A stretch of DNA of 35,003 bases. Origin: Perkinsus chesapeaki. Its lineage: Eukaryota; Perkinsozoa; Perkinsida; Perkinsidae. The stretch lies in contig JAAPAO010000373.1 of NCBI GenBank assembly GCA_013115145.1, forward strand, positions 1 to 35,003, written 5' to 3'. This document shows positions 11,311-24,800 of this stretch, piece after piece; the first letter of the stretch is position 1, and the number at the start of each line of letters is the position of its first letter. Below the pieces are notes generated by a model. The model did no database searches, was not told the DNA's origin, and worked only from the letters and a program-made list of their open reading frames with translations. The position numbers were made by a program, and so were the translations under genes.

Positions 11311-12100
11311 ATGCCTGGATGCCATGGTGGTGGGGGATGTAATTGTAAGAATGATGAGGAGGTTAATGATATACCTGGTAATAGGGATAACTACTGATGT
11401 TTATAGGTGATGAGGATATAAGGTATAACATGGCTTAATCCATATGTATCAACTAAACAAACAGTAGCTTATGGTGAAGCAGAGGCAGGGTCTACTGTAG
11501 GGTTATTTAGAGGGTATTCCCAACGATTAGATGATCGTATAATATGTAAAAGTGAAGATGATGATGCTAATATAGTGGTACATGTTGTATTCGAATGCCC
11601 AGTTAAGATAACATCATTACTTATTATTGGTGGGGATGATGGACATAGCCCTAATAAAGTAAGGCTATTGGCTAACCATCCTAATCCTGACTTTGCTACT
11701 ATAACAGAGTGTGGATGGGAAACACAGGTGAGTATAGATGGTAGAGCTGGTGTATGTACTATACTCTTTGTTAGTCCCTTGACCTTGTTGAGGATTTCTG
11801 TGGTTCTATTGAGTATCCAGTTAAGGTTGCTAAATTTGCTAATGTATCATCATTATCTATGCATTTCCCTAGTAATAATAGACCAGATGATGATGAAGAT
11901 ATATCAACAATACTCCATTGGATAGGTATTAAAGGTGTAGCTAGTGGTAATAATAATATATCTACTGCATTAATCCTAATAATAATGATATAGGTACTAA
12001 ACGTTCAGCTGTAGTTAGTGTATATGAATCACAAGCTAATGTTAAAGATCACGAAGTTAAAGATGATGCACTTGGTGGAATGAACTTGGGCGTATCTTAA
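11311..12100 (+). CDS. PITHD1: PITHD1-like PITH-domain protein
   Basis: PITH-domain protein of the PITHD1 type, without the thioredoxin domain of its relative TXNL1; the domain binds proteasomes in TXNL1, and PITHD1 is cytosolic. ATG 11311 gives MPGCHGGGGCNC, matching the Gly/Cys/His-rich PITHD1 start. A 45-nt intron leads to WLNPYVSTKQTVAYGEAEAG, then DDRIICKSEDDDANIVVHVVF, CPVKITSLLIIGGDDGHSP, KVRLLANHPN, and after a 47-nt intron EDFCGSIEYPVKVAKFANVS, SLSMHFPSN and WIGIKGVASG. The last exon ends VSVYESQANVKDHEV...LGVS. The order and spacing of blocks follow the family over its whole length, with four exons. Confidence 0.88.
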
Positions 12101-12180
12101 TGTCGTTTCATATCAATTGATTTTGTTGTTGATACCATATTAGTTAGTGATTAGGTGTGCTCTCTTCTTCCTCTTTGATA

Positions 12181-15100
12181 ATGAATCCACCTGGTCAACC
12201 ACCACCCCCATCAGCATCGCCTAAGAAGAAGGCAACACGTGGTAAGAACAAAGCTGCTACACCTAAACAGCAACAACAGCAGCGGAAGGCCTCTGGAGGG
12301 GGTGCATCAGCAGCAACAACACTTACTACTAAGGATTTGGAGAGGGACCCTTTTGCCAAGTAAGTGGTGTCGCTGTTGCAGTGGACTTAGTACCAAGAGT
12401 ATATGTTAGGTACTCTGATAAGTGGTCTAATGGTACACCTGATAAGGCTGATCCTAAGTTTATAGAGGGTATACTTAATACTCTTAAAGATGTTGAATAT
12501 GATAGTAAAAAAATAAGTATACTAGAGTATTCAGGATATCTTGAGAGATATCTTTGGCCATTATTCGATACCGATAGTGCTACTGTAATAATATCATTAT
12601 CATCATCATCATTCTAAAGGGTGGTGTATCCTCTTATCATCAATGTTATTAGGATTCTCATGTATTCTCTATCATACTTATGATGAATGAGAAGTTTAGA
12701 ACATGTACATTCCAAGTAATAATAATAATGCATACAATTATATATCTGTATACTACATCTCTATCATTATATATCCTTAGCCGTGGGATACCTTAACTAA
12801 TGATGGTGATATAGAAAAGATAGACTCCTTTTTTCAAAGGGTGTATAAGTTAACTAACCTACCATCACGAGAGAAGGCTATGTGGATACAATTCCTTGGT
12901 ACTAGTATTATTATTACAGTATGGCATCATCATCGGTATGGTATCATCTGTAGATAATGCATTCTTATCATTGGAGGTTGATGCAGTATGTCAATCATGC
13001 CTTAGATTAGTAGGACTACCAACTTGGCTAACACTTAGTGAATCATGTAGTACTCAATACCCCTCTGCGGATAAGGAGGGGGCGCTTCATCTTTAGATCA
13101 ACAGTTTGCATTACGGGAGGCTCAGACTAAAGTTCAGAAACGGTTTAAGTCGATGAAAAAGAAGTATGCAGATGCTGAGCCAGGTAATAATAACAAGTAA
13201 CATATAGTAGTAGTATACCATGATGAATCTCTAGGGTCTAAGAAGTATTTAGAGATACACTTTATATCTGATTTACTTGATGGCTTCTTTGATTGGATGG
13301 AAGGCCTTACCCAAGTAGCTAAGGCTGATGTTATGTAGGCTGATACAGTATAATTGCAAAGTAGATTGATTGGTATAGGTATATGGAACGATTCGTGGAG
13401 TTCCTTATAGACTTGCAGAGTCAATTACCAACTAGGCGCTTTACTAGACCATTGTTGCATGATAGGATGTTCGTTGATAGAGCTAAGGAGCATGATATAG
13501 TGAAGTATGTGATGGCATGTATTACTAGTTACTTTATTTATTATTGTTATGTCTAGGTCTAATAGAGAAGCATTGAAGTTGTTTATGCAATTGGTAGATA
13601 TCTTGGACTTTTATGAGAACTTTGAGGTTAATGATTATACTGCTGAACACTTGGATAAAACACACGTAATAATAATAGTAATAATGTAACATTAACTTAC
13701 TTATATAGGTTGAGCAAAGGCTTTACTTTAATCATGATCATTTCCGTCAAGTGTGTTTTGATACCCCTGAGGATAAGGAGTCAGTAAGGGATCTTGGCCT
13801 TCTAGCAGCACGGAATCTTGGTAACTACTGAAGATCCTATAACTGATAATATCCATTGTATACAAGATACTGAGGCTAAGATAACAGCATCGCTATCCCG
13901 CATTAGTGATGATGATCTCGTAGACCTTTGTGCTAAGGCATGTAGAGTTGATAAGTAAGCTATTTATGGAATAGAGTAACTGTTTAATTGTATGTTGTTG
14001 TATTAGGAATAAGCTTTTAGAGTATGCTCAAGCATTAGATAAAGAAGAAGGGGGTGATGATGATAAACCTACTAGTCAACGAAAAAGTAAGGTGTTACTG
14101 AAGGCTTGCATTAATAGTTCACCAACAACTCAGAGATTCGGATTGGTGGTGGTGCCACTAGACTACGTAAACTATGTGTTGATGCATTGGTTCATGATCT
14201 GGCTAGTAGACGTAGTCAGTTAGAGTACATTAATCAATTACCATTATTCCCTGATGAGAAGGTCCTATGGGATCCTAATCTGGTAGTACTATCCCTTTAG
14301 TGCTGCCGCTGCTTGTTTGTATGGGTGCCTTGTTATTATTTAGGTGCCATCAGAGCATTACTCTGGAGAGTATTCCTTGGCCCTACCAAAGCTTAACCTA
14401 CAATTCCTTACTATATCTGATTACCTTCTACGTAACTTTAAACTATACCGTTTAGAGTCCACGTATGAGATTAGAGGTGACTTTGAAGATGTGGTAAGTA
14501 GAGTAACATCACTTTCTGCTTCAGTGTATTCAGTGAATACTATTCACTACTTATTATTAGATACCAAGACTTAGTATGGCAAGACAGACTGTTGATGGTC
14601 CACCACGTATAATGGGACAATCCCGTATGGCTGTCGAGTTGAAGGGCCTTAATATAGTAAGTGTTAGAAGCCCTAATGTTGGGGAGACTGTACCAAGTGA
14701 GGTTAGAGCTGAGATAACGTAAGATATAATAATTACGATAGAGAATGGTTTATATTGTTTATAATACTGTTATATAGGTATTCATTACGTAATGTATTAC
14801 CACATGTTAAGAGGGAATGGGATGAGCTAAGAGAGCATGATTGTGTGTTTATGTTAGCTGTAAGGGAGCGGCGGCGGCGGTATACTAGTCCAATCGGCTG
14901 TATTATGGTATATCCTTTATAGATTGATCCACCAGCTCGTGATAAGCGATTCAAACCTAAGAACAGTGGTCATTTAACAATATCTGAGTTTCCAGAGTAC
15001 TATGGCATCCAAAAGGTAACCAGTACTGTGGTAACCGTATATGGGTATAAGTATAATATAAAGGTACGTGGTGCAGTGGTTATTGAGTTATTGGATGAAG

Positions 15101-18100
15101 AAGGTAATGTATTATCTGAATACAATAAGAAGGAGCCTGTTGGTGATCTTAGAACCCTAAAGGTAACTAAATGTTAGTATTATTATTATTCCATGACTTC
15201 TTCTTCTTTTCCTCCTCTTTACATCAGGTGTATCTTGATTGTGCCCAATACGCCACAGATTTGAATAACATGGAGGCCGCTGAGATATATTCACAGTTTA
15301 ATGTGTTAGTTAGAAGGAAGGCAAAGGAGAATAATTTCCGTTCTGTCCTCTCTACTATTAGAGGCCTTATGAGCAGTCCTGATACAGTACTAACACCATA
15401 TGTATTAGGGTAAGTAACTTACTGTATTATTAGGTTATACCAGACTGGCTTCATGATCTATTCCTTGGTTATGGTGATCCAGCTAGTGCTAACTATCGTC
15501 AGTTAAACCCCTCTAGATCATGTAAGCCCCAATGATCTCTTGTATTATACTGCCACACTTCTTATCCTCAGCTATTGATTTCCGTGATACCTTTGTGAGC
15601 AAGAAGCATCTTCTTGAGGTATATCCAGATTGTGATATGACTGAGGCAGATCAACCACCGTAGAATCAACTTATGCTTTCTGTATATTTGTATAACTATA
15701 CCCTCATCAGATATCAAGTATCATTCGCCCCCTCAGAGGAGAAGGAGGATGGTAGTGCTGTGGAAGTGATGAAGGCTAAGAGTATTAAAGAAGAGATAAG
15801 GAGCCCATTCCCACAGCATCAACCTAAAAAGAATACAGTACCATTTACTAAAACACAAGTTGAGGCTATACGAAGTGGTGTATCTATTGGACTTACTATG
15901 GTTGTTGGACCACCTGGTAGATCAACCTCCATCAACATCATCATCATCACTTACACAGTGTTATACTGATAGGTACTGGTAAGACTGATGTAGCTGTTCA
16001 GATAGTTAACCTTCTATATCATAATAATCCTAATCAGAAGACTCTATTGGTAAGTTGATCAGTCTATTAATAAGCTTTACGACTGATTTCAGATTGCTCA
16101 TTCCAATCAAGCTCTTAATGATTTATTCACTAAGATTCAACAGTTGGATATACCAGGCAGTCGATTACTTAGACTTGGAAGGGGTAATCCTCTACTGTAC
16201 TCTACTCCGTCTTTTAGTAATAATTAATAATGTTACTAGGCCAAGAATTGTTGGACCTTGATGAGGACTACTCTAAGATGGGAAGGGTATCTTATATGTT
16301 GCAAATGCGATTAGATCTGCTTGAAGGTTGGTTGTTGAGTATATCAGGGATTGTTCTATTACTATCTATTACTTCAGAGGTTAAGAAGCTTGCTGTAGAA
16401 TTAGGCCAGAGCCCTGAGGATAATGCATTCTCAGTAGAGAATGCAATGCAGGTAGTGTCTTCTTATTGTGAATGTATCCATTAATTCCTCCTTATCATCA
16501 GTTCTATCGGTTCCATGTTACAAGAGCATGGGAGGAGTATTCAGCAGCAGTACAGAAATATACAGAGGAGGGTGATAGTAAGGAGAAGGAAGCTAAGAAA
16601 GCAATCGTGGATGCTAAGCAAAAGAAAAGGGAAAAGGTAAGGATATATAATACGTATAGTAGAGGATTACATTCGATTAGGCTGCTGAGGATGAGGTTAT
16701 GACTGCTGCACCAGGAAAGGCTACTAATGGTGGTGCATCCGAGGATGACAGACGTAAAGAGGCAGATAAAGCTGCCTTAGAGAATCGGTCAATGGCAGAA
16801 ATAATGTTCCCATTCCAGAAGTAATGAATCAAGAAGAATCCTAATAGTATAATATTGATAGGTACTTTGCTTCGGGTGTTGAAGGTAAATGGAGTAATGA
16901 TATCAATAAGGACTTCGAATTGGCTACTGTATGCTGGAGGTAATGACTTGAGATTAATGTATACATTATATACTGTTATTCAGACACATTGAGGATATGT
17001 TTACCAGACTAGAGGAGACACATCCATTTGAATTATTACGTAACTCCCATGATCGTGGTATATACCTTCTTACTACACATGCTAAGATAGTGGCAATGAC
17101 ATGTACTCATGCTGCTTTGGTAAGAATACATCTATCCAGCTAAGGCTTTGTATTGTCATAATAGGTTCGTGATACTCTACTTAAATTATCATTCCAATAT
17201 GATAATATAGTTATGGAAGAGGCTGGTCAGGTGGGTCGTCTAGTAGGCTACTTATAACCATTTATTATATATATCTATTAGGTACTTGAGATTGAGACCT
17301 TTATTCCTATGTTATTACAAAAGAAGAGTAGTGTAGATAGTAAATCCAGCAGGCTGAAGAGGTATCATCTTACACCATCAGCCTTTGGCAATCTTATTCC
17401 ATTCAGAGTCGTCCTTATAGGAGATCATCAGCAGCTTCCTCCTGTGGTAAAGAATCGTGCATTCCAGAGGTAACCACAGAACTGCATTACCTGCTGCTGC
17501 CAGAGTATGGGGTATACTTTAGATATGGAAGATTGGATCAGTCATTATTTGCACGCTTTGTTCGACTGAAGAGTCCAACTGTTAATCTTGATATGCAAGG
17601 CAGAACAAGGCCTTCAATAGCTAACTTATATAGATGGCGTTATCCTGGGCTAGGAGATCTACCTAATACTAAGACAGGAAAGGAATATAATCAACTTGCT
17701 AATACGGGGTTAACTTATGAGTATCAATTTATCGATGTACCAGTAAGTGAAGATACTTCACCTCATGGGTATTTAATGTATTGTTAGGATTTTGAAGGAC
17801 AAGGTGAATCATGCCCTTCGCCATATTTCTATCAAAACTTGGGTGAAGCTGAGTATTGTGTAGCATTGTTTATGTACATGCGCCTACTTGGGTAAGTAAT
17901 TACGACTCTAAATCATTTATACGAACTCAATGGTCGCCGTCGTTTACTCTTTACTTGTAGAAACATTTTTAATGCTGTATTTAACCACGTCAAACGTAGC
18001 GCCAGGGAAGGGTATTTACATCCACTCAGTTGTTATTGTGATTCAGTTACCCAGCTGATAAAATAACCATCCTAGCAACCTATAATGGCCAAAAGCATCT

Positions 18101-18862
18101 TATAAGAGATGTTATTAAATCTCGGTGTGCATGGAATCCTTTATTCGGCCAACCTAAGACAGTGAGTGTAGAGTAATTAAGAGTCCGAATTATCTGACAT
18201 TCCAGATTACTACTGTCGATCGATACCAAGGTCAGCAAAATGATTATGTTATAGTGTCGTTGGTTCGTACCAAGCATGTTGGACATATCAGAGATATCCG
18301 AAGATTGGTGAGTTCCGTATTGGGCACTGCGGTGGAATTGTGTTATTCTTAGACAGTGGCATTATCTCGAGCAAGATTTGGGTTGTATATATTCGGTCGG
18401 CTATCTCTATTCCGAGATTGCTTAGAGATGGCTCCAGTATTCAACCTATTGCTTGGTGATGGTAGACCAACACAGCTCTCCTTACAGCTAGGAGATAATA
18501 ATGGGAAGTAAGCTATCTCATCGGTTATTATAGCATTTATAGCACTCTGTAGATATCCTACTTCTCGACGACTTAGTAATAAGAAGGGTGAAACACTAGT
18601 GACTGATGTTAAGGATATGTGGAACGTAAGCATGGTGTATATTATCATTATATGTAGGTGTATATAATAGGTTATCCATGGTGTGGTTAATGCTCAAGCA
18701 GCAGCATTAGATAAGGACGAGGAGGAGGCCCCAGCAGGAGCCCCTACAACAACAAACACAGCTGCTGCTGCTGCTGCCAAGCAGTCGAAGGGCGCCGAGC
18801 CATCGGATACATCAAAGGAGGGTAACGGCAAGCCCGATGAGGATATGCCACAAGCAAAGTGA
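12181..18862 (+). CDS. AQR: Intron-binding protein Aquarius, spliceosomal SF1 RNA helicase
   Basis: Aquarius (IBP160) is an RNA helicase of the UPF1-like SF1 group that binds the intron upstream of the branch point with the XAB2/SYF1 complex. ATG 12181 opens a Pro/Gln/Lys-rich leader. The ARM-like N-terminal half shows [14 protein letters not shown] and PSRRR-type blocks, then [40 protein letters not shown], and VVPDWLHDI-type sequence near 15435. Walker [14 protein letters not shown] is split by an intron near 15920-15973. Later motifs: ATVM-equivalent [113 protein letters not shown]. The tail is Ala/Lys/Glu-rich and ends at TGA 18862. Around 20 introns, mostly 40-60 nt. Helicase motifs are intact; motif II carries Gly in EEAGQ where I recall EEAAQ in animals. 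Confidence 0.93.
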
Positions 18863-19777
18863 TGATGAACTACCTCAAACTATTGGTGGAGTCCCTAACG
18901 ATATACTGTCAGTGACCAACGTTAATATCTTCATCATCATCGGAACTCAGTAGACTAACGATGTTTCTAAACGAATGTTATGTGTTATAGTAATGCATCA
19001 ATATGCTCTCACCCTCGGTGGGTAGCTATACCTCCACGCACTCCGCAGCTGGTGGGGCATGCCTTGGGGTTCCAACCTTCCAGATACGCCATCTTCGATG
19101 TTACACCATTCGCTCTCTTCTTCACAGTGTGTCCGCTGGGACTATGAGCGCCCTTCGACGCTGAATCTTCGCCGGGTTCAAAGCGGTCAGTTGCTTGTTC
19201 GTTTGATTTCCCAGTGTGGCCACCTGTTCTATTCATATCGTCACGGAGCGTGTCCCTTCGATATTGTCCCTCTCTTGACTTTGATCTTAGGGCCGCATAG
19301 TGTACCAAGTGGATCTTGTGTCAATTCTGCGCTCCGACGCATGATAGGGGTGGCTCTGGTACATGTTCAGGTGAGTGATGTGGTCGCGATGTGCTGATAG
19401 GTGTGGTGAAAAGGCGACATCGAGTGTAAAGTATAGCCGCGCCTTGCACTTTAGTCACTTTATTGTTACCCTTCTCAGTGGTCGAGGCTATTTCTTCATT
19501 TACCAATCCGTGATTATCATAAATCTGTTGGCAAGATTTCGAGATTACGGCCAATGAAGGGCGGCGTTCTACCTTAACTCACCTTATCGCATGCGTGCTG
19601 CATCTATTTGAAATTAGCTATGTTGTGCCGCGCTGAATGGGAGCTGTCTACAGTATCATCTTATTCTAGCAGAATCTATGCTAGTAGTATGCGCGATATC
19701 ATACCTCTTCGACAAGGGTTGACAGCAGCATATTATAATGCTTATTTTGATCTCCTTAGTTTGTTTCTATAACCGGG
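18863..19777. other. Gene-poor 0.9-kb stretch with change in base composition; no gene assigned
   Basis: Between Aquarius and the asparaginase. The centre (about 19000-19500) is more GC-rich and lacks the triplet-repeat texture to its left. Open frames overlap on both strands there: minus 19308-19009 (contains GHTGKSNEQATDRFEPGED), and plus 19059-19397. Neither begins convincingly or matches a family I know, and no splice-supported extension was found. The right part, about 19560-19777, is probably the promoter and 5' UTR of the asparaginase. Confidence 0.5.
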
Positions 19778-21324
19778 ATGCGTTTCTCCTTCTTCGCTCT
19801 CTCTTTAATTGGTGCAGCCTCTGCTGAGTGGTGCCAGGAGTTGTGCGACTCCTATGCTCCCTGCCATTTCTCCAAGTTTGGATCTTATCCTCAGGAGAAT
19901 GGTGCTTGTTTTGGTTTCTATCAGAAGGGCAAGGGCTTCTGTTTCCAACCTTCTGAGGGTGCCGGCTGTGATGATGATGTCCTAAGACCTGTTTACAGCC
20001 CTGAGGAGAGGCACGCACCTGGCAAGGTTCTTGTTATCTATACTGGTGGTACTATCGGTATGCAACCCTATGCTAATGGAACTCTACACCCTGTTCCTGG
20101 TTATCTCACTGAACAACTTAATAACCTTCCTGAGCTCCAAGCCCCAGGTATGCCCCAGTTTGATGTAAGTCCATCATCAATTGCCCTTCTCCTCTTTTTC
20201 ATGTTGTTATTTTAGGTTATTGAATACGAGAACCTTATTGATAGTTCTGACATGTCCCCTGCTAAGTGGGCTCAAATGGCAAAGACTATCGATGATAACT
20301 ATGCCGCTTATGATGGTTTCGTTATCCTCCATGGAACTGATACTATGGCCTACTCCTCTAGTGCTCTTGCCTATATGTTCTCTAATCTTTCCAAGAGTGT
20401 CATTATTACTGGTTCCATTCTTGCCTTCGATGAGCCCCATAGCGACGCCAGGAGGAACATGATCATCTCTATCATGCTTGCTGGTAATTCTATGCTCTTC
20501 TGTCGACTCTTTTAACCTATTCCCGCTCTGTCTAGGTCTCTATACCGTTCCTGAGGTTAGCATCTTCTTCGATACGGAGCTTATTCGTGGAACTCGTGCT
20601 GTTAAGGTAAGCATTCAATGATGTTCCCTTGTCGTCTGCTCTGAGTCGTTGAATGGATCTCATTTCTATACTCTTCATATGTTTTCCTGTTTGTCAGATT
20701 GATAGCGGTGCCATTGAGGCATTCGAGTCCCCTAAGTTCCCCTATCTAGCTACTATGGGTGTCGGCCTTGCTTTCGACAAGTCTCTTATCCTTCCAGCCC
20801 CTACTGGCCCCTTCGCTGTTCAATCTAATATGGAGTCCTCTATTCTCCCCATTAGAATGATCCCTGGTCTCTCAAGTTTTGAATCGCTTTCCCCTGAAGC
20901 TGTTAAGGGTGTTGTCCTTATGCTCTACGGCACTGGTGATGCCCCCTCTAACCAGCCTGCTTTCACCAACTTCCTCATCAAGTAAGTATATGATATACTG
21001 TATATCCTATACCAGCTCTCATTCTTCTTTTCTTTCCTTAGGTGCCAGAATCTTGATGTTCCAGTCGTTGCTGTTTCCCAAGTTCTCCGTGGTACTGTAG
21101 ATCTTGCTGATTATGCTGCTGGTGCACAGCTTCTCAACCTTGGTGTTATTAGTGGTGGTGATATGACCCCTGAGGCTGCTGTAACAAAGCTTAGTTATAT
21201 GTTGGGTGCTGGTATGAGTACTTCCTATATTAATAAGAACTTCGGTACCGAAATCCGTGGCGAGATTACTATGAATGATATCTCTGCTGAGGATCCTTTC
21301 CGTGATCTTTCCTTCGGTGCCTAA
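19778..21324 (+). CDS. Secreted type-I L-asparaginase with Cys-rich N-terminal module
   Basis: Hydrolyses L-asparagine to aspartate and ammonia. Five exons: 19778-20164, 20216-20483, 20536-20606, 20698-20981, 21042-21324, giving 430 aa. Residues 1-16 (MRFSFFALSLIGAASA) are a signal peptide. Residues 17-64 hold six cysteines (19, 23, 29, 44, 55, 64), a small disulphide-type module not part of the usual enzyme. The catalytic domain has TGGTIG (89-94, nucleophile Thr89) and HGTDTM (168-173), then SDARRN, and ends normally with FRDLSFGA. Family lengths of about 330 plus leader and module agree. Codons are richer in C-ending forms than in the left-hand genes, suggesting strong expression. Secretion of an asparagine-degrading enzyme could act on the surroundings or, in a parasite, on the host; this is inference. 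Splice sites are all GT-AG and in frame. Confidence 0.93.
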
Positions 21325-21821
21325 TTATAACGTATAGTCGTGCCTGTTATATAATGATAGGAGTAGTGCGTATAGCTACACTCCCTCTGGCCGATTTCTG
21401 CCTATCGTCACACTTATGTGTCCAATAGCTAATGATGTTTGCTACTAAATGTTCCTTGCTACCACGGCCGTCTCATTTTTGTCGGCAGTAATATCGCTCG
21501 GCGAATCTCGTAAAGAGTTATTGTCTAGTAGTGCTTTCTTCCTTAATCTGCTTATTAGTGACGCTTTCATACCATCTGTTTAGAGTTGGTCTTTGCATCC
21601 TATTAAAGTAGGTGTTTTGTTATAAATACCATCCATTAGTGGAAGTGGAATTGAGGAAGATCTCAATCAGCAGCAGCAATCATAAACTAAATTGACGTGG
21701 TAAATACATTAACGATGGTGAGTGATCATCGTAGGCTATATTAAAAATATGGTAGTTTGTATACTGCTGAGGTGTAAGGTGTATACTGTTTATTCTACAT
21801 AGTTCTCGCTACTAGTTTATA
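21325..21821. other. Intergenic, 3' flank of asparaginase and 5' flank of the fusion gene
   Basis: About 500 bp with no open frame that I can support on either strand. It holds a short CAG run near 21670 and AT-rich sequence before the next ATG. Presumably carries the asparaginase 3' UTR and the promoter of the glycosyltransferase fusion gene. Confidence 0.6.
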
Positions 21822-24800
21822 ATGTACGGTACTTGCCTCATTGTTACACAAAATCTCGCAGTTTCTGGTGCTAACCAGGTGTTATTGAACATGGTTAACG
21901 GTGGATTTTATAACGGAAATATAATGGTAATGCATATCCAGTATTGGAGCTGCTCAATCATGGGACGTCATTCCCGGCCATTTGTATAGGTGCTATCACC
22001 AAGCTCCGGACCATTTGAAAAACTATTTCAAGCAGCTGGATGTGCTGTAAGGATTACTTCCTTAGACCACCTGCTTCGTAGTTCTATAATTCGTCACCCT
22101 TACCTATATACTGTTCATTATAGGTTATATCAAAGATGTAAGGCTTGTAGTATGTAATACTATTATGACAGCTCATATAGTAATAGACTTAGCCAATCGT
22201 GGAATACCTCATATGTGGATATTACATGAATGGTGGCCAAGAGATATGATGGTAGTATACTCTAAAGGGCACGCTTCAATCTTATACTACGTAATACGGC
22301 AATAAAGTTCTGTGACTATGTAAAATCACCCCTGAGAAAGCTCTATCGTATCTATTACACGGCACCTTTGATAGATTAAGGAGTTAGCTGCTCGTAATGT
22401 CACCTATATGGATGCTACCACGGTTGATCGAGCACTCCAAGTAATATTCTTCCCAAATCATATAGTATTATTATCACCTACTATAGGTTTGTAGTATGGT
22501 TATATGCGTTTGTAAAGCACAAGCCAATATTTATCCTATAAAGTGCCGTAAGGAGATTGTGTAAGTGATGTAATGTGGAAATAGATATTACATCTAACAG
22601 ATACGTCGGTGTACCGGATCCAAGACTATCATCTGATGCATATCCCAACTCAAAGGATCCATCAGTGACATGTACCTTTCTTTGTATGGGGATCGTCTGT
22701 CCAAGGAAGAATCAAGTCACTGTTGTCGAGCGTTTCAAGAAGTTTGCCGGGGATAGGCAAGATGTACTATATGGGGATATGGGATGATGGGTATTCGGCA
22801 TCGTGTAGGTGAGGCTTATGATAGTCGGTGTGAGGCGTATAAGAGATTATGAGATTGAGTATGTTGAAGAGGTAATAGTAGTACCGAGTCGAAGATAACA
22901 ATATTGAACAATTAAGGTTGAAAAAGCTGTAGGGGATGATTGTAGAATATCACTTCATGAAGTGACTAATGACCCCGATTCGTAATAATAAGGATTATGG
23001 TTGCTGTTATTATTTTCGCTATGCCGCATATTGTTTAGTTACTATAGGGCTGCTGATGCCCTTGTTTTCGCCTCAGTTAACGAGGTGACCCCTCTTGTAA
23101 TAAGTATTAATGTCCATAATACTATTCACGTTTATAGGTTCTGCCTGAAGCAATGCTTAGAAGGTTACCAGTAATTACGACAGGTATAGCTGGTATACCA
23201 GAGATGTTAACCAACGGGGAGCATGGCTTTGTGAGAACCATTACTATTATTTATTAAACGGTATTTCAATCAGATTATTGATCCTGAAGATGAAAGCGGT
23301 TTCATCGAAGCGATGGGGCAGTTGGCTGATAACCCAGAGCTCAGAGCTGAAATGGGACATAAAGCTCAACAGCACGCAAAGGATAATTCTACTCTTGACT
23401 GTAATAATATACCGGGTATTGGTGGTAATACTACTATACAGGTATGAATGATCGTTATGCATCTATTGCTCGAACACTTTCACCTATATGTATACTTTTG
23501 GATATGGATGGATGTGTTGTGGATTGGGATAGTGGATTTAGTAGTGTAGTTACGTTAGAGTAGGTATAGTGTATTACCTATACTTAGGATCTGCATGGGG
23601 CCATAGGAGCGATATTGATCGTAGTAAGAGTTATGCTATGGAACAATGTGTTCCAGAAAGGTGACAGATATGACACTCATCCACCAACTGTATAACATTA
23701 TTACTATCAGATTCAAAAAGCAAGCAACAGAGCTTTTCTGCTCAAAGGGCTTCTTCGCTAGTCTTCCTGCTATGCCTGGTAGTTTGGATGCCATACGTGA
23801 AATGGGAGCCTTACCTGGTAATAAGGAATTGCCCTTCTTGTCATCTTATAACACCTATAGGCGTGTCCCTGTTATTGTGTACCTCACCTATTCTGGCATC
23901 TAGCTTCTGTCATCAGGAGAAGGCTCAATGGGTTAAGGAAAGGCTTGGAAGCGAGTAAGGTTATAGCCTTACCAAGAGTATTGTATAAGTCTTAAATAGG
24001 TGGCTGAAGAGATTGATAATCACATCTGATAAGACTAGAATTAGAGGAGATGTACTAATAGATGATAAACCGTATATTACGGGTTCTGAGAATCCTACCT
24101 GGGAACATGTTCTATTCACTGCACCATATAACTCGGATATCCCTCCAGATGGACGGTATTATTGCTCAGCCACATATGTATGTTATAGTACTAGATGACG
24201 GTGTATCAGATATCGTCTGGATAATTGGGAAGATTGGAGACGTGTGTTATCACGTGCACTTGAACGTGTTGGATATAGAAAGGTGGCAGAAGATGTTGCA
24301 GCTAAACTGCCTATTGGCATGTCTAGAAGTCGTGCTGGACTGAGCAGCTTATTGTCTGGCGGTAGGTTGTCGTTGCCTATTTAGTATACTAGTAGCTATT
24401 ATTTGTATTATTATCATGTTGTTAGAGTGGTCTTCTGCCTCTCTGGTTTCAATGGCTACTACACCATCTGAGCGTCCTCCTCCAACTAAGGAAGATGTCG
24501 CTAACTTACCTGGTACACCATTATATACCATTATAACTGTTTCAATCTTATTCTTACAGACTTCTCCCATGAGCTTAAGGCTTTGGGGATGTATCGTGAT
24601 GATTATATGAATTGGCGTAAAGGAGGTCATAAAGGAGCTAAAGGGGAGATACAAGATGTAATGAGTGATGGGGGGGAGAGGTCTTAATTGATAAAGAGTA
24701 AGGTATTGGCCAATGTATCACGTATGTTATTGGAAAGAGCTGTTATGGATCAAGCTGATGATCCAACTGAGATCCATGTTACTAGGCTAAACTACCGTAC

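Noticed and set aside
19767-20018. Minus-strand basic His/Arg-rich frame
   Set aside because: Antisense to the asparaginase first exon, which has strong family support.
22252-22374. A 12-nt micro-exon (FCDY) in the fusion gene
   Set aside because: Skipping it gives a single intron and a better fit to the family spacing after HEWW; splice evidence would be needed.
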